A DNA stretch of 64,000 bases from Archaeoglobus sp. JdFR-24 (GTDB taxonomy: Archaea > Halobacteriota > Archaeoglobi > Archaeoglobales > Archaeoglobaceae). The position numbers and the translations under genes are program-made. Below the pieces are notes generated by a model that ran no database searches, was not told where the DNA came from, and worked only from the letters and a program-made list of their open reading frames with translations. Below, piece after piece: positions 52,349 to 61,376 of the stretch (positions are counted from its first letter, which is position 1; each line of letters begins with the position of its first letter). The DNA is taken from the NCBI GenBank assembly GCA_002011215.1, contig MTML01000011.1:1-64000 (forward strand). The letters are read 5' to 3'.

Positions 52349-52387
52349 ATTACCACCTCTCAATTAATTTGATTAATTTAAATTTTT

Positions 52388-52648
52388 TTAGTTTTCTCTG
52401 AACCTTTCAACCATCCTCTTCAATTCTTCCATATCTGGTACTCCCAGCATTACTGCCCTATCATTGATGATTATTGCGGGAACCCCCCTGATTCCGAACT
52501 TCACCGCTTCTTTCATACCCTCTTCGGTTGTCACCGATATTTCCATCGCCAGAACATCTTTGTTCTTTTCTGCAAACCTCCTGACCACATCTGCAGCCAT
52601 CGGGCAATATGGGCATGTTGGGGATGTCAGTAATTTAATTCTTATCAT
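52388..52648 (-). CDS. Glutaredoxin-like thioredoxin-fold protein
   Basis: 86 residues. LLTSPTCPYCPMAADVVRRF with C12-P-Y-C15, and FGIRGVPAIIINDRAVMLGV with the cis-proline. This CPYC small-fold type is the archaeal glutaredoxin/thioredoxin hybrid (as in Methanococcus) that accepts electrons from a thioredoxin reductase. GGTGAGGTGAA precedes ATG 52648. First of the redox genes. Confidence 0.88.
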   Translation of the reverse strand: MIRIKLLTSPTCPYCPMAADVVRRFAEKNKDVLAMEISVTTEEGMKEAVKFGIRGVPAIIINDRAVMLGVPDMEELKRMVERFREN

Positions 52649-52739
52649 TTCACCTCACCACATATTATTAAAAAAGAACGGGTATATAAGTTTTATCAGT
52701 TTTTTCAATTCCGATAAAAACCATAAAGGAGACATAAGC

Positions 52740-53816
52740 TCAGGCATATATGGTTAATATATCCTCATCCTGAAGTACATGATCCAGCCCCACCCTCTGA
52801 CCTCTGAATTTTACCGATGTGCCATTAACTCTTGCATATCTGAAGTTTTCATACATGTCTCTGTGCAGCTTCCGGCAAACATCTCCTACTGTCCATCCTC
52901 TTCTTATAACCATCGGCTCATTCATATCAGCCTTACCACCTGGCGGTTTCAGATATATTCTGATGAAGTCGAGCTTTCTGTAAATTTCTTCAATCAACCT
53001 GTCCAGGTTAATCTTTTTTTCAGCCGAAATCAATATTGCATCTTCTGGAACGTTGTCGGGGGTATAGAGATCGGCTTTATTGATTGCCACTATTCCAGGA
53101 ATATACACTCTGTTTCTCAAAATTGCATCAATCAACCTTTCGATGGTCACATCCTCTCTGATGATCACATCCGCATTATGTATTCTATATTCTCTCAAAA
53201 CCTCGATTATTGTGGCTTCATCGATTGACAGTGGTACTGTAGATGTTATCTTAATGCCTCCTCTATCTCTCTTCCTGATTTTAACTTCCGGTGGTTTCTG
53301 ATTTATTCTTATCCCACCATTGTACAGCTCTTTCTTTATTATATCAACTTTACTCAGGTCAAAGGGATCGGAGATCATTAAAACCAGGTCCGAATTTCTG
53401 ACGGCAGATATTATTTCCCTGCCCCTCCCTCTACCCCTTGCTGCCCCTTCAACAAGCCCTGGCAGGTCTATCAGTTGAATTTTTGCTCCATTATATTCAA
53501 GCATCCCCGGGACTGGTTTCAGAGTTGTGAAGTCATAAATCCCCACATCACTCTTTGCCCCGGTGAGAGCATTGATCAGCGTCGATTTCCCAACAGATGG
53601 GAAACCTACCAGAACCACTGTAGCGTCTCCTTCTTTTTTTATTGCAAAAGCTGGCTTGCCTGTTTTGGCTCTCTGTTTTTCTGCTTCTTCTCTCAGTTTA
53701 GACAGTTTCGCCTTCAACCTGCCTATATGATGTTCAGTAGCCTTATTATAAGGGGTGTTCTTAATTTCTTCCTCGAGCTGCCTTATTTGCGCTTCAATAT
53801 CCATCCTGGAGTTCAT
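52740..53816 (-). CDS. DRG-family GTPase (Obg/TGS)
   Basis: 358 residues. Coil (IEAQIRQLEEEIKNTPYNKA), GTPase domain with G1 VLVGFPSVGKSTLINALTG (about 68-86), G3 IQLIDLPGLVEGAARGRGRG, NKAD in IVAINKADLYTP, and a C-terminal TGS domain (GWTVGDVCRKLHRDMYENF, VGLDHVLQDEDILTIYA). Archaeal and eukaryotic DRGs are ribosome-associated. ATG 53816; ATG 53804 is also possible. Confidence 0.93.
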   Translation of the reverse strand: MNSRMDIEAQIRQLEEEIKNTPYNKATEHHIGRLKAKLSKLREEAEKQRAKTGKPAFAIKKEGDATVVLVGFPSVGKSTLINALTGAKSDVGIYDFTTLKPVPGMLEYNGAKIQLIDLPGLVEGAARGRGRGREIISAVRNSDLVLMISDPFDLSKVDIIKKELYNGGIRINQKPPEVKIRKRDRGGIKITSTVPLSIDEATIIEVLREYRIHNADVIIREDVTIERLIDAILRNRVYIPGIVAINKADLYTPDNVPEDAILISAEKKINLDRLIEEIYRKLDFIRIYLKPPGGKADMNEPMVIRRGWTVGDVCRKLHRDMYENFRYARVNGTSVKFRGQRVGLDHVLQDEDILTIYA

Positions 53817-53981
53817 TATATGAATTTGTAGAAAAATTTTGTGTAATGTTCTTCAGTCCTTCGGATTTTCCTGATCTTATTTACATAATTTCACTAACCA
53901 TTTCCATAATCATTGCATTCCAGTGTTTTTTTAAATAACATAACAGAAAAGATTATTTTTAATGATTACATTTTAGAAGTG

Positions 53982-55676
53982 ATGAAAAAAAGAGTTGTTT
54001 TATGCAACCAGTGTTCAACACTGGATCTTGAATATATCTCCTCAAAAATAGATGGTGAGGTGATAATCTCTGATCGCTGTACACAGGATGGTGATTATGC
54101 TGTTTTGACGTGTAAAAAATCTATTTTAGACGGATTTCCAGGAAATGAGTTTGAGATTGTTGATCTCGAACTTGTGGAGGGGCTATTCAGCGAGCCGGAG
54201 GTTGTTGCAGCCTCATGGATTAATTCTTCCCTTGAAATGGTTGATTTTGACACACTGCTGGTCAACACAGGATATGAAATTCTCTACTGCGGAAACCATG
54301 TGGACATAATAGAAGAGTTAAAATACGCATCTACCCTGACTGCCGTAATATCAGAACCTGAGTTAATCGAGAAACTTTACCCATTTGATGTCAGGCTAAT
54401 TCTGGGTGAGGTCAAGGAGGTACAGGGAGAACCCGGAAAATATAATGTTGTGGTTGAAGGCAAAGATTTGGTTTCAGATGATGATGGAGCGTTTAATATA
54501 GCTGTCGGCCAGGTTATAATGCCAGGATCCGGCGGAACTGGTTTCATCTACACCTATTCATCGCCCGAAGAGGAATACCGGGCTGCTCTAAAAGCCCTAA
54601 ACAATCTTGGAGGTTTCAGAAAAATCAAATTCTTCGATTATGATGAGAGTGTTTGCGGACACAGCAAAATCGGTATTTCGGGATGCCAGATCTGTACTGA
54701 TTGTCCATCAGGCTCAATTAAGAGTGCTAATGGAAAAATACAGATAGACTACTCAAACTGCATAGCCTGTGGGTTCTGTGCATCGAACTGTCCTACCGGT
54801 GCAATCAAAAGCAACGTGGTAGATAACATTATACCAAAAATAGATGCTGCTACAAAAAATTTTGAGAGTAAATATCCTGTTGCGTTTATTTGTGATAGGG
54901 TTATGGGTAAGCTATATACTCTTTCAAAAAAGGGTGTAAAGCTGCCTCCTTTACTTCCAGTTACAGTTCCCTGTCTCAACGCACTATCAGAGAGTCACAT
55001 TCTCTATTCCGTTCTCAAAGGTCATCCTGTGGTTGTAATAGGATGTGATTGCAAACATGCGATGTATGAAGATGTTTTCAGAGTTGTTGAGTCTGTTCTG
55101 AATGCTTATGGAGTGAATATACACCATTTCAATCCAGATAATATTTCTGAGCTTCAAAAAGTTGAGTTCACTGAAATTGAGAAATTAATTGATGGCTTTA
55201 AAAGAAGCAGCCTAAGGCGAGATTTCATTGAACTTCTAAAATTCCTTCCTCAACGCAAAGAGCTGAAAATAAAATCAAAAAAATATGGATTCATTTATAT
55301 TTCTGAATCATGCACATTTTGCGATGCGTGCATCTCATTCTGCCCTATTGAGGCTATAAGAAAGGACATGGATAGCTTAATTTTCTACCACGGAATTTGC
55401 TTTTCCTGCAAACTTTGCTTCAGGATATGTCCTGAGGATGCTATCCAAATAGACGATTTGCTCGATTTGAGCGCAATAGGGGAGATCGAGGTATACAGAG
55501 CTGAAATGATCTTCTGTCCATCCTGTGGAGAGGCACATATTTCAAAGAGAGCATACGAAAAGATTCGTGAGGGGGCTGGTCTTTCAGCAGCTCTGAGATT
55601 CTGCCCAAATTGTAGACCAAGAATGATACTCGAAAGTGCCTACAAAGAGATGTTTGAAGATGATGAAGGTGATTGA
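53982..55676 (+). CDS. Multi-[4Fe-4S] protein linked to formate dehydrogenase maturation or electron transfer
   Basis: 564 residues. It opens KKRVVLCNQCSTLDLEYISS. A middle ferredoxin pair (CQICTDCPSGSI then CIACGFCASNCPTGAI) and a C-terminal pair (CTFCDACISFCPIEAI, CFSCKLCFRICPEDAI) give up to four [4Fe-4S] clusters, plus a CPSCG/CPNC zinc-like pair near the end and a GCDCKHAMYEDVF motif in between. Such proteins accompany TorD and molybdoenzymes in many bacteria. Start at ATG 53982 is chosen because the 23 codons before it are poorly coding. The TorD gene follows. Confidence 0.75.
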   Translation: MKKRVVLCNQCSTLDLEYISSKIDGEVIISDRCTQDGDYAVLTCKKSILDGFPGNEFEIVDLELVEGLFSEPEVVAASWINSSLEMVDFDTLLVNTGYEILYCGNHVDIIEELKYASTLTAVISEPELIEKLYPFDVRLILGEVKEVQGEPGKYNVVVEGKDLVSDDDGAFNIAVGQVIMPGSGGTGFIYTYSSPEEEYRAALKALNNLGGFRKIKFFDYDESVCGHSKIGISGCQICTDCPSGSIKSANGKIQIDYSNCIACGFCASNCPTGAIKSNVVDNIIPKIDAATKNFESKYPVAFICDRVMGKLYTLSKKGVKLPPLLPVTVPCLNALSESHILYSVLKGHPVVVIGCDCKHAMYEDVFRVVESVLNAYGVNIHHFNPDNISELQKVEFTEIEKLIDGFKRSSLRRDFIELLKFLPQRKELKIKSKKYGFIYISESCTFCDACISFCPIEAIRKDMDSLIFYHGICFSCKLCFRICPEDAIQIDDLLDLSAIGEIEVYRAEMIFCPSCGEAHISKRAYEKIREGAGLSAALRFCPNCRPRMILESAYKEMFEDDEGD

Positions 55677-55678
55677 AG

Positions 55679-56332
55679 ATGAGAAAAGATGATTTTGGAG
55701 GTATGGATGTCGAGACAAATGTCGAGGCAATAATGAAGGGCAGAATCGGCATCTATTCTTTCCTGGCAAAAATATTGCTGGATCCACCGGATAGAGAAAT
55801 ACTCGCAGATTTAAAGGAAATGATTTTGCCCTCCCACCCCTATATAAGGGATGGTTTTGAAGAGCTGAAAAGATTTATTTCAGAGTTCAAGAGTATTGAG
55901 GAGCTTGAGCAGAGTGTTAAGGATGAGTTCAACAGGCTTTTCATAGACCCGTATGGTGAGATAATTTCACCATATCAGTCAAGCTATGAAGGAGATACAC
56001 CCTACAATAAAACGACCCTGAGGGTGAAAGAGTTTTACAGAAAGTGTGGGTATTCAATGAGAGACGCATCAGAACCTGCAGACCACATATCAGTTGAGCT
56101 TTTGTTTATGGCTGAGAGTTGCAAAAATGCAATTGAGGGAGATTACAAAAAAGAGTTGGAATGTCAGAGAAGATTTTTGGATACAGAGCTTTCCAGATGG
56201 ATTTCCAGGTTCTGTGATAGCATAGATAATAGAGATGATTCAGAATTTTACAGGGCTGCTGCAAAAATTCTTAAAGGGTTTATAAAAATGGAAAGAGATG
56301 TTATTCAAGAGCTTGAGCTTTTCACCATTTAA
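55679..56332 (+). CDS. TorD/DMSO-reductase-type chaperone
   Basis: 217 residues, all helical: IGIYSFLAKILLDPPDREIL, EFNRLFIDPYGEIISPYQSS, YEGDTPYNKTTLRVKEFYRK, YSMRDASEPADHISVELLFM. The PYQSxY and EPADHI..EL signatures mark the TorD family, which binds Tat signal peptides and assists cofactor insertion in exported molybdoenzymes. The formate dehydrogenase alpha subunit 2 kb away has exactly such a signal. ATG 55679 follows the previous stop by two bases. Confidence 0.85.
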   Translation: MRKDDFGGMDVETNVEAIMKGRIGIYSFLAKILLDPPDREILADLKEMILPSHPYIRDGFEELKRFISEFKSIEELEQSVKDEFNRLFIDPYGEIISPYQSSYEGDTPYNKTTLRVKEFYRKCGYSMRDASEPADHISVELLFMAESCKNAIEGDYKKELECQRRFLDTELSRWISRFCDSIDNRDDSEFYRAAAKILKGFIKMERDVIQELELFTI

Positions 56333-56405
56333 TTTCAATTCAGATACCAGGTAGCTATGTATCCGGGCATCACCCTGGGTATCACCACCACATTTCTCAA
56401 CCCCT

Positions 56406-57323
56406 TCAATCGCTTACCCCCTTTACAAGCGCGACGACACTTACCACAATGTAAATCGCAAGAATGATTATTGCAAGATTCAGCCCGACTGCAGCAACTA
56501 CCCCGTAAATACCCTCTGATTCAACAATTCTGAGTCCAGCCATTCCCTCTGAAGCCATAAGAGTTGTGGTTATAGCAATGAGCAGGATGACCGCGCATGA
56601 AACAACGCCAGCAAAATATCCGGCAAGGCTCATCCTCACTTCTGGTTCCTTTTCCTCCACTCTCTCTGCCAGACTGACCCATTCCTCATGCTCTATTTTT
56701 GCCTTTTTTTCCGAGATTTTCCCGGAAAATATGCTCATGTTAACAGGAAAGTTTCCAGGAGCCATGTGGAGAATTGTGGTGTGAGCTAACACGAAAAGAA
56801 CAAGAAATATCGCCACACCTACATGAATTGTTCTGAAGGTGAAGAAGAGCATCGGGTTTTCAACAAGGAATGTTGCCGGGAACCACATTATCGCTCCCGT
56901 AATTATCTCTATCAAAGCGAGAGTGGGCATTCCAAAAATATCAGCAACCATTATCCAGTCATATTTTCCTGCCTTCGGTCTCTCTTTCCTGAGACCAAAA
57001 GTCCAGAGAATATCATCGATCATATCCCTGATCAGCCGGATAAAAAATGAGGGTGAAAAGGATATGTTGGAGTCCCTTCTTCCAGAGGTTATTCTATCAA
57101 GAACAATATATGTTCCAAAGTAGGAGAAACTCAGAATCAAAATCGTCGCGAATATTCTGTGAAGGAGCATCGATATTGCAGAACCGCCTAAAAGATCTAT
57201 CACCCAGCCCAGCTGCTGGTTGAATGTTATTGACAGGCCAGTAATCATCAGCATCATACCTGAAATTGAGCCTATGAAGTGTGCAGCCATCTGAGATTTT
57301 GAGAATCGCCTTAACACCGTCAT
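56406..57323 (-). CDS. Cytochrome b subunit of formate dehydrogenase
   Basis: 305 residues with about five hydrophobic segments (SGMMLMITGLSITF, ILILSFSYFGTYIVL, LALIEIITGAIMWFPATFLV, VGVAIFLVLFVLAHTTIL, GVVSCAVILLIAITTTLMA). Histidines in MAAHFIG, LLHRIFA, TIHVGVA and LAHTTILH are candidate heme ligands, as in FdnI-type gamma subunits that reduce menaquinone. A soluble segment after the fourth helix is charged. Its ATG overlaps the preceding stop (ATGA). Confidence 0.83.
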   Translation of the reverse strand: MTVLRRFSKSQMAAHFIGSISGMMLMITGLSITFNQQLGWVIDLLGGSAISMLLHRIFATILILSFSYFGTYIVLDRITSGRRDSNISFSPSFFIRLIRDMIDDILWTFGLRKERPKAGKYDWIMVADIFGMPTLALIEIITGAIMWFPATFLVENPMLFFTFRTIHVGVAIFLVLFVLAHTTILHMAPGNFPVNMSIFSGKISEKKAKIEHEEWVSLAERVEEKEPEVRMSLAGYFAGVVSCAVILLIAITTTLMASEGMAGLRIVESEGIYGVVAAVGLNLAIIILAIYIVVSVVALVKGVSD

Positions 57324-57631
57324 TTTTCCTCACCGGATTCATGCAACTTATAAATCTTGTAAAATTTATAGTATTCAATGACTGTCAAAAGGACTACAAA
57401 TAATGCCGCGAAAATTAGAGCTACAAGCACCACTCCATTCACACTGTTGTTGAGTTCGCTTACTGAGGAGTAAATTTGCTGCCTTAATTCTGGAGAGAGA
57501 TCTCTGTAACTGTTCTTAGCTATGTAATCTCCACCCAGCTCAGCAGATTCCATTAGTGCAGGGATAAGGGGGGAGATCGAGACCAGTGCCACAATTGCAG
57601 AAACCAGTGCAATTACTGTCTTTCCAGCCAT
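57320..57631 (-). CDS. Small two-helix membrane protein of the formate dehydrogenase operon
   Basis: 103 residues. Hydrophobic helices at about 3-23 (TVIALVSAIVALVSISPLIP) and 66-88 (GVVLVALIFAALFVVLLTVI) flank a soluble loop with LSPELRQQIYSSVSELNNSV. Coupled to the cytochrome b gene by ATGA. Probably an extra anchor or assembly subunit; I know no named family. ATG 57631 follows GGTGA; a GTG at 57640 is in frame. Confidence 0.68.
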   Translation of the reverse strand: MAGKTVIALVSAIVALVSISPLIPALMESAELGGDYIAKNSYRDLSPELRQQIYSSVSELNNSVNGVVLVALIFAALFVVLLTVIEYYKFYKIYKLHESGEEK

Positions 57632-57652
57632 CTCTGTCACCTTTAATAAAAA

Positions 57653-58213
57653 TTAAAAGGTGAGGAAAATGCTTTCAAGAGTTCCTCCAGCAAGGTATTC
57701 TCCGACTCTTTCCCGTAGCTTTTTGACAATCTCGGTTTGCTCACCAGCGAGAATCGTACCGGTAGGACATACCATTGCACACCTTGATCTGGGTTCTCGT
57801 ATAATCAGTCTCCCCTGTTCATCCTTTTGATTGAAAGGTTCTACACAAAAAGTGCACTTGTCCATCTTTCCCTTGGTTCCAAATGCCCCACCCTGTTGAA
57901 ATTGTGGAGCTCCAAACGGGCACGCAAACGCACAGTATCCACAGCCAATGCATCTATCCTTGTAAAGCAAAACAATTCCATCATCTCTTTTATATATTGC
58001 ATTTACTGGACAGACTGGTAAGCAAGGCGGATCATTACATTGCAGACATGGCATTGGTATGTTAAGCTGACCTGGTTTTCCTTCATTTATAGACACAACT
58101 TTAATTCTGAACACACCCTCCGGGACATTGTTATAGTTTTTGCATATCGCCTCACAACCCTTGCATTTGATGCAGAGGTTTGAGTGTGTGTCTACAAGAA
58201 ACTTCATTGACAT
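57653..58213 (-). CDS. fdhB: Formate dehydrogenase Fe-S (beta) subunit
   Basis: 186 residues. Four cysteine sets of the DMSOR/FdnH type: CIKCKGCEAICKNYNNVP, CLQCNDPPCLPVCPVNAI, CIGCGYCAFACPFGAPQF and CTFCVEPF...CAMVCPTG, i.e. four [4Fe-4S] clusters passing electrons from the alpha subunit to cytochrome b. No anchor helix at the C terminus, unlike E. coli FdnH, so the small membrane protein may take that role. GGGTGATG before ATG 58213. Confidence 0.9.
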   Translation of the reverse strand: MSMKFLVDTHSNLCIKCKGCEAICKNYNNVPEGVFRIKVVSINEGKPGQLNIPMPCLQCNDPPCLPVCPVNAIYKRDDGIVLLYKDRCIGCGYCAFACPFGAPQFQQGGAFGTKGKMDKCTFCVEPFNQKDEQGRLIIREPRSRCAMVCPTGTILAGEQTEIVKKLRERVGEYLAGGTLESIFLTF

Positions 58214-58219
58214 CTCACA

Positions 58220-61084
58220 TCACCCCAGCGCTTTAGCAAGAACTTCAACCTTTTTCATGAATTCATCAACATTGAACTTGTCTGCTCTGACCACATCACA
58301 AATTCCAGCCTTTGTGTTTTGCATCTGAGTTACTGCATCCCATCCAGGAGAGTTGGTAACGTTACAGCTTTCTCCGTAAACAAAGGGTCCTGTATCCATA
58401 TCACCGCTCTTTGGATAGTTGTTCATGTAGGATTTACCCTGGAAGATTCCACCCCAGTGGAATGGCATAAAGACGGCTCCCGGCGGGACGGCATTTGTTA
58501 CTCTTGCCTTTACATAAACGTGTCCCACTTCAGCACCGTATTCAAGCCCTCTCGGCGAGACAACCACAACGGTCTGGCCATCCCTTATACCCCTGTCGTT
58601 TGCATCTTTCGGATTGATTTCAACATACATTTCTGGCTGCAATTCTGCAAGTATTCTATTGCTCCTCGTAGTATTACCTCCACCCATGTGTTCTACCTGT
58701 CTGCCCGAGGTCCACACCAGTGGGAATATCTTTTCGCCACCGGCATTAATGAACGCATCCTGCAAGGACTTCGACTTTATCTGTACCCTGTAGTGGAAGT
58801 CCTTATAGACGCTGTCCTCATAGATTGGATACTTCTTCGCAATTTCCGGTTTGGGTGTGTATGTGGGCTCTCTATGAACGGGAACTGGATCCGGCAGGTT
58901 CCAGGCATACAATCTCGCCCTACCTCTTCCCGAGGGTACCATGTTCCTGTCCAGAAACTCCTTGTAATCTGCTCCTATCGCATAGCTCCAGACCGTTCCT
59001 CCAACCTTAACCTGATCATGTCCGTTTATGCCACTGAGCAGACTATCACCATCAGGAGCTTTTGTTCCCCACTTCACTCTGAAGTCGTGTCCTCCTTCCC
59101 ACACGGGTATTTCATTTCTGTACAGTATCGGTGTTCCCGGGTGCTGTTCATTCCAGCAGGGCCATGGGAGACCCCAATATTCTCCATCACATGGTCCACC
59201 GACAGCTCTGGACGTTTCTGGATCAAAAGTATAGTCGTACTCATGCTGTCTTTTCAGTCTGTAGCTTTTCTGGCCCAGCATACCTATGGCCCTCGATCCA
59301 ACAGTAATTTCTTTGTCAAGTATGTCCTCAGCGGTAACCTCTTCAGGCGATTTATTGCCATAGTTTACGGTAAACTTCTCGTATAAGCCAGAATCATACT
59401 TGTCTAAGGCTTTCACGAGAGAGATCAATATCCATATATCCGGTTTAGAATCATATCTTGGATCCACCACCTTGTTTCTCCACTGAATTTGCCTTCCACT
59501 GTTTGTGACACTACCGCTGCATTCTATTTGTGTACAGGCGGGCAAAAGTATAATCCCATCTTTTCTGTCAGCAAGAGCGGCTCCAACCTCGACAAATGGA
59601 TCTACAAATACCATCAAATCAACAGTTTCAAATGCCTTTTTAACGAGTTTAATATCTCCAATAGAAGGTGTTGAGTGTCCCCACCAGAATATCATTTTCA
59701 GCGGACTTGGTTGCTTTATTTTCATATTCTTTGTTCCCGGAAATGCATCCGTTCCTGCAACAGCCCCAACAGCAAATCTGCTCATTGTAAATCCCGGTAA
59801 ACTCAGCATTTCTTCTCCAAATCTACTTTTCAGCCAGTCAAAATCGATATTCCATACCCTGCACCAGTGTTTCCATGCTTTTTCGCTTAACCCATAGTAA
59901 GAGGGTAATGAGTGACTGAGAACACACATATCTGTTGCTCCCTGCACATTATCATGTCCTCTGAAGGCATTTACACCGCCTCCCAGCTTTCCAGCATTTC
60001 CAAGCAGGAGCTGCAGAATTGCAAACGAACGGATATTCTGAGTTCCGTATTCGTGCTGTGTGGCTCCCATCGCATACTGCAGAGTTCCAGGTCTTTTTCG
60101 AGCAAGAATTGATGCAGCTTTTCTGATTTTCTCTGCTTCTACTCCAGTAATTTCTTCGACCAGCTCAGGTGGATATTGCATTACGATTTCTTTTACCTTA
60201 TCAAAGCCATAAGTCCTGTTCCTTACGAACTCCTCATCATACCATCCGTTTTTGATTATTTCATAACAGATTCCCCAGATCAATGCAATCTCCGTACCAG
60301 ATCTGAATTGAAGGTGAAGATCGCTTACAGCTGCAGTTCTTGAGAATCTTGGGTCTGCACAAATCAACGTGGCTCCTCTCTTTTTAGCCTCATATATATG
60401 TGCAAAGCTTCCAGGATGTGCCTCTGCAGGATTCGAAAGGAAGATTATGCTTCTAGCATTTCTTATATCATTGAAGTTGTTTGTCATAGCTCCATATCCC
60501 CATGTGTTTCCAAGTCCAGCCACTGTTGTCGAGTGGCAGATTCTTGCCTGATGATCTATGTTGTTGCTACCCCAGAACGCCATGAATTTTCTTTGCAGAT
60601 AAGCTGCTTCAGTACTTGTTTTAGCCGAACCGGCAAAGAAGACAGAGTCGGGACCATATTTCCCCCTTATATCTATCATTTTTTTCGCAATTATGTCGAG
60701 GGCTTCCTCCCAGCTGATTTTTTCCCATTTACCATTTCGTTTAATCATGGGGTATCTCAATCTCTTGGGCGAATTTACAGTGTAATTTACTGTCGCACCT
60801 TTGCAACAAAGCCTTCCACCATTTATTGGATTGTCCACCCATGGTTCCACACCAATGAACTCTCCATTTTTCACCTTTCCCAGAAGTCCGCAACCCACTG
60901 CACAGAAGGTACATATTGTCTTAATTAGCTCAGCTCCCTCTTCTTCTGCAGCTTTTTGAATTTCCTGTGCTTCTGCTTTTTCGAACAGCTTTAAATCTCC
61001 GTACTTTGCAAAACCAGCTGCAATAGCCAGAGCTGCGGAGGCTTTCATGAAGCCCCTTCTGGATACTCTCAAAGATAATGCCAT
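58220..61084 (-). CDS. fdhA: Formate dehydrogenase alpha subunit, exported, cysteine form
   Basis: 954 residues. Tat signal LRVSRRGFMKASAALAIAAG at about 5-24. The [4Fe-4S] set ICTFCAVGCG (C58, C61, C65) with C93/C94. The active site reads ARICHSTTVAGLGNTWGYGA with C183 and H184 where many formate dehydrogenases have selenocysteine and histidine; the codon is TGC. A bis-MGD Mo or W is expected. The end (PPGAVFMPFHWGGIFQG and following) is the C-terminal cofactor domain. Formate oxidation outside the membrane would feed the quinone pool through FdhB and cytochrome b. A TATA box precedes it. Confidence 0.9.
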   Translation of the reverse strand: MALSLRVSRRGFMKASAALAIAAGFAKYGDLKLFEKAEAQEIQKAAEEEGAELIKTICTFCAVGCGLLGKVKNGEFIGVEPWVDNPINGGRLCCKGATVNYTVNSPKRLRYPMIKRNGKWEKISWEEALDIIAKKMIDIRGKYGPDSVFFAGSAKTSTEAAYLQRKFMAFWGSNNIDHQARICHSTTVAGLGNTWGYGAMTNNFNDIRNARSIIFLSNPAEAHPGSFAHIYEAKKRGATLICADPRFSRTAAVSDLHLQFRSGTEIALIWGICYEIIKNGWYDEEFVRNRTYGFDKVKEIVMQYPPELVEEITGVEAEKIRKAASILARKRPGTLQYAMGATQHEYGTQNIRSFAILQLLLGNAGKLGGGVNAFRGHDNVQGATDMCVLSHSLPSYYGLSEKAWKHWCRVWNIDFDWLKSRFGEEMLSLPGFTMSRFAVGAVAGTDAFPGTKNMKIKQPSPLKMIFWWGHSTPSIGDIKLVKKAFETVDLMVFVDPFVEVGAALADRKDGIILLPACTQIECSGSVTNSGRQIQWRNKVVDPRYDSKPDIWILISLVKALDKYDSGLYEKFTVNYGNKSPEEVTAEDILDKEITVGSRAIGMLGQKSYRLKRQHEYDYTFDPETSRAVGGPCDGEYWGLPWPCWNEQHPGTPILYRNEIPVWEGGHDFRVKWGTKAPDGDSLLSGINGHDQVKVGGTVWSYAIGADYKEFLDRNMVPSGRGRARLYAWNLPDPVPVHREPTYTPKPEIAKKYPIYEDSVYKDFHYRVQIKSKSLQDAFINAGGEKIFPLVWTSGRQVEHMGGGNTTRSNRILAELQPEMYVEINPKDANDRGIRDGQTVVVVSPRGLEYGAEVGHVYVKARVTNAVPPGAVFMPFHWGGIFQGKSYMNNYPKSGDMDTGPFVYGESCNVTNSPGWDAVTQMQNTKAGICDVVRADKFNVDEFMKKVEVLAKALG

Positions 61085-61106
61085 ACAAATCCCCGAAAAT
61101 GGTAGA

Positions 61107-61138
61107 TTTAAATATAGATAAATCTTTCTATCGAAAGA
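61107..61138 (-). promoter_or_regulatory. fdhA promoter with TATA box and adjacent dyad
   Basis: On the minus strand ATATTTAAA is centred about 26 bases before ATG 61084, giving a nearly leaderless message. Directly upstream of it lies TCTTTC-TATC-GAAAGA (61123-61138), a 6-base inverted repeat in the place where an activator or repressor often sits in archaeal promoters. Confidence 0.45.
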
Positions 61139-61376
61139 AAAAAATCAGTTAAGGTAAAATTTATTAATTATATTCGTCAGCTTTTGAAGCAAAATTGGTC
61201 TTTCTGATGATTTTTCATGGTTAATAATTTCAATTTCTGATTTCATCATTGAAGGGGGAAAAAATTCGAGTATTATTTTCACCTTAAATTTTTAAAAGTA
61301 ATTAGTGATATATACATTATACAAATTAATTAAAGTCAACCAAAAATTTAAAAAAGAATGAGTCATAAAAGTCCCC

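Noticed and set aside
58220..61084. Selenocysteine in the formate dehydrogenase
   Set aside because: The active-site codon is TGC (Cys183), and the frame has no internal TGA.
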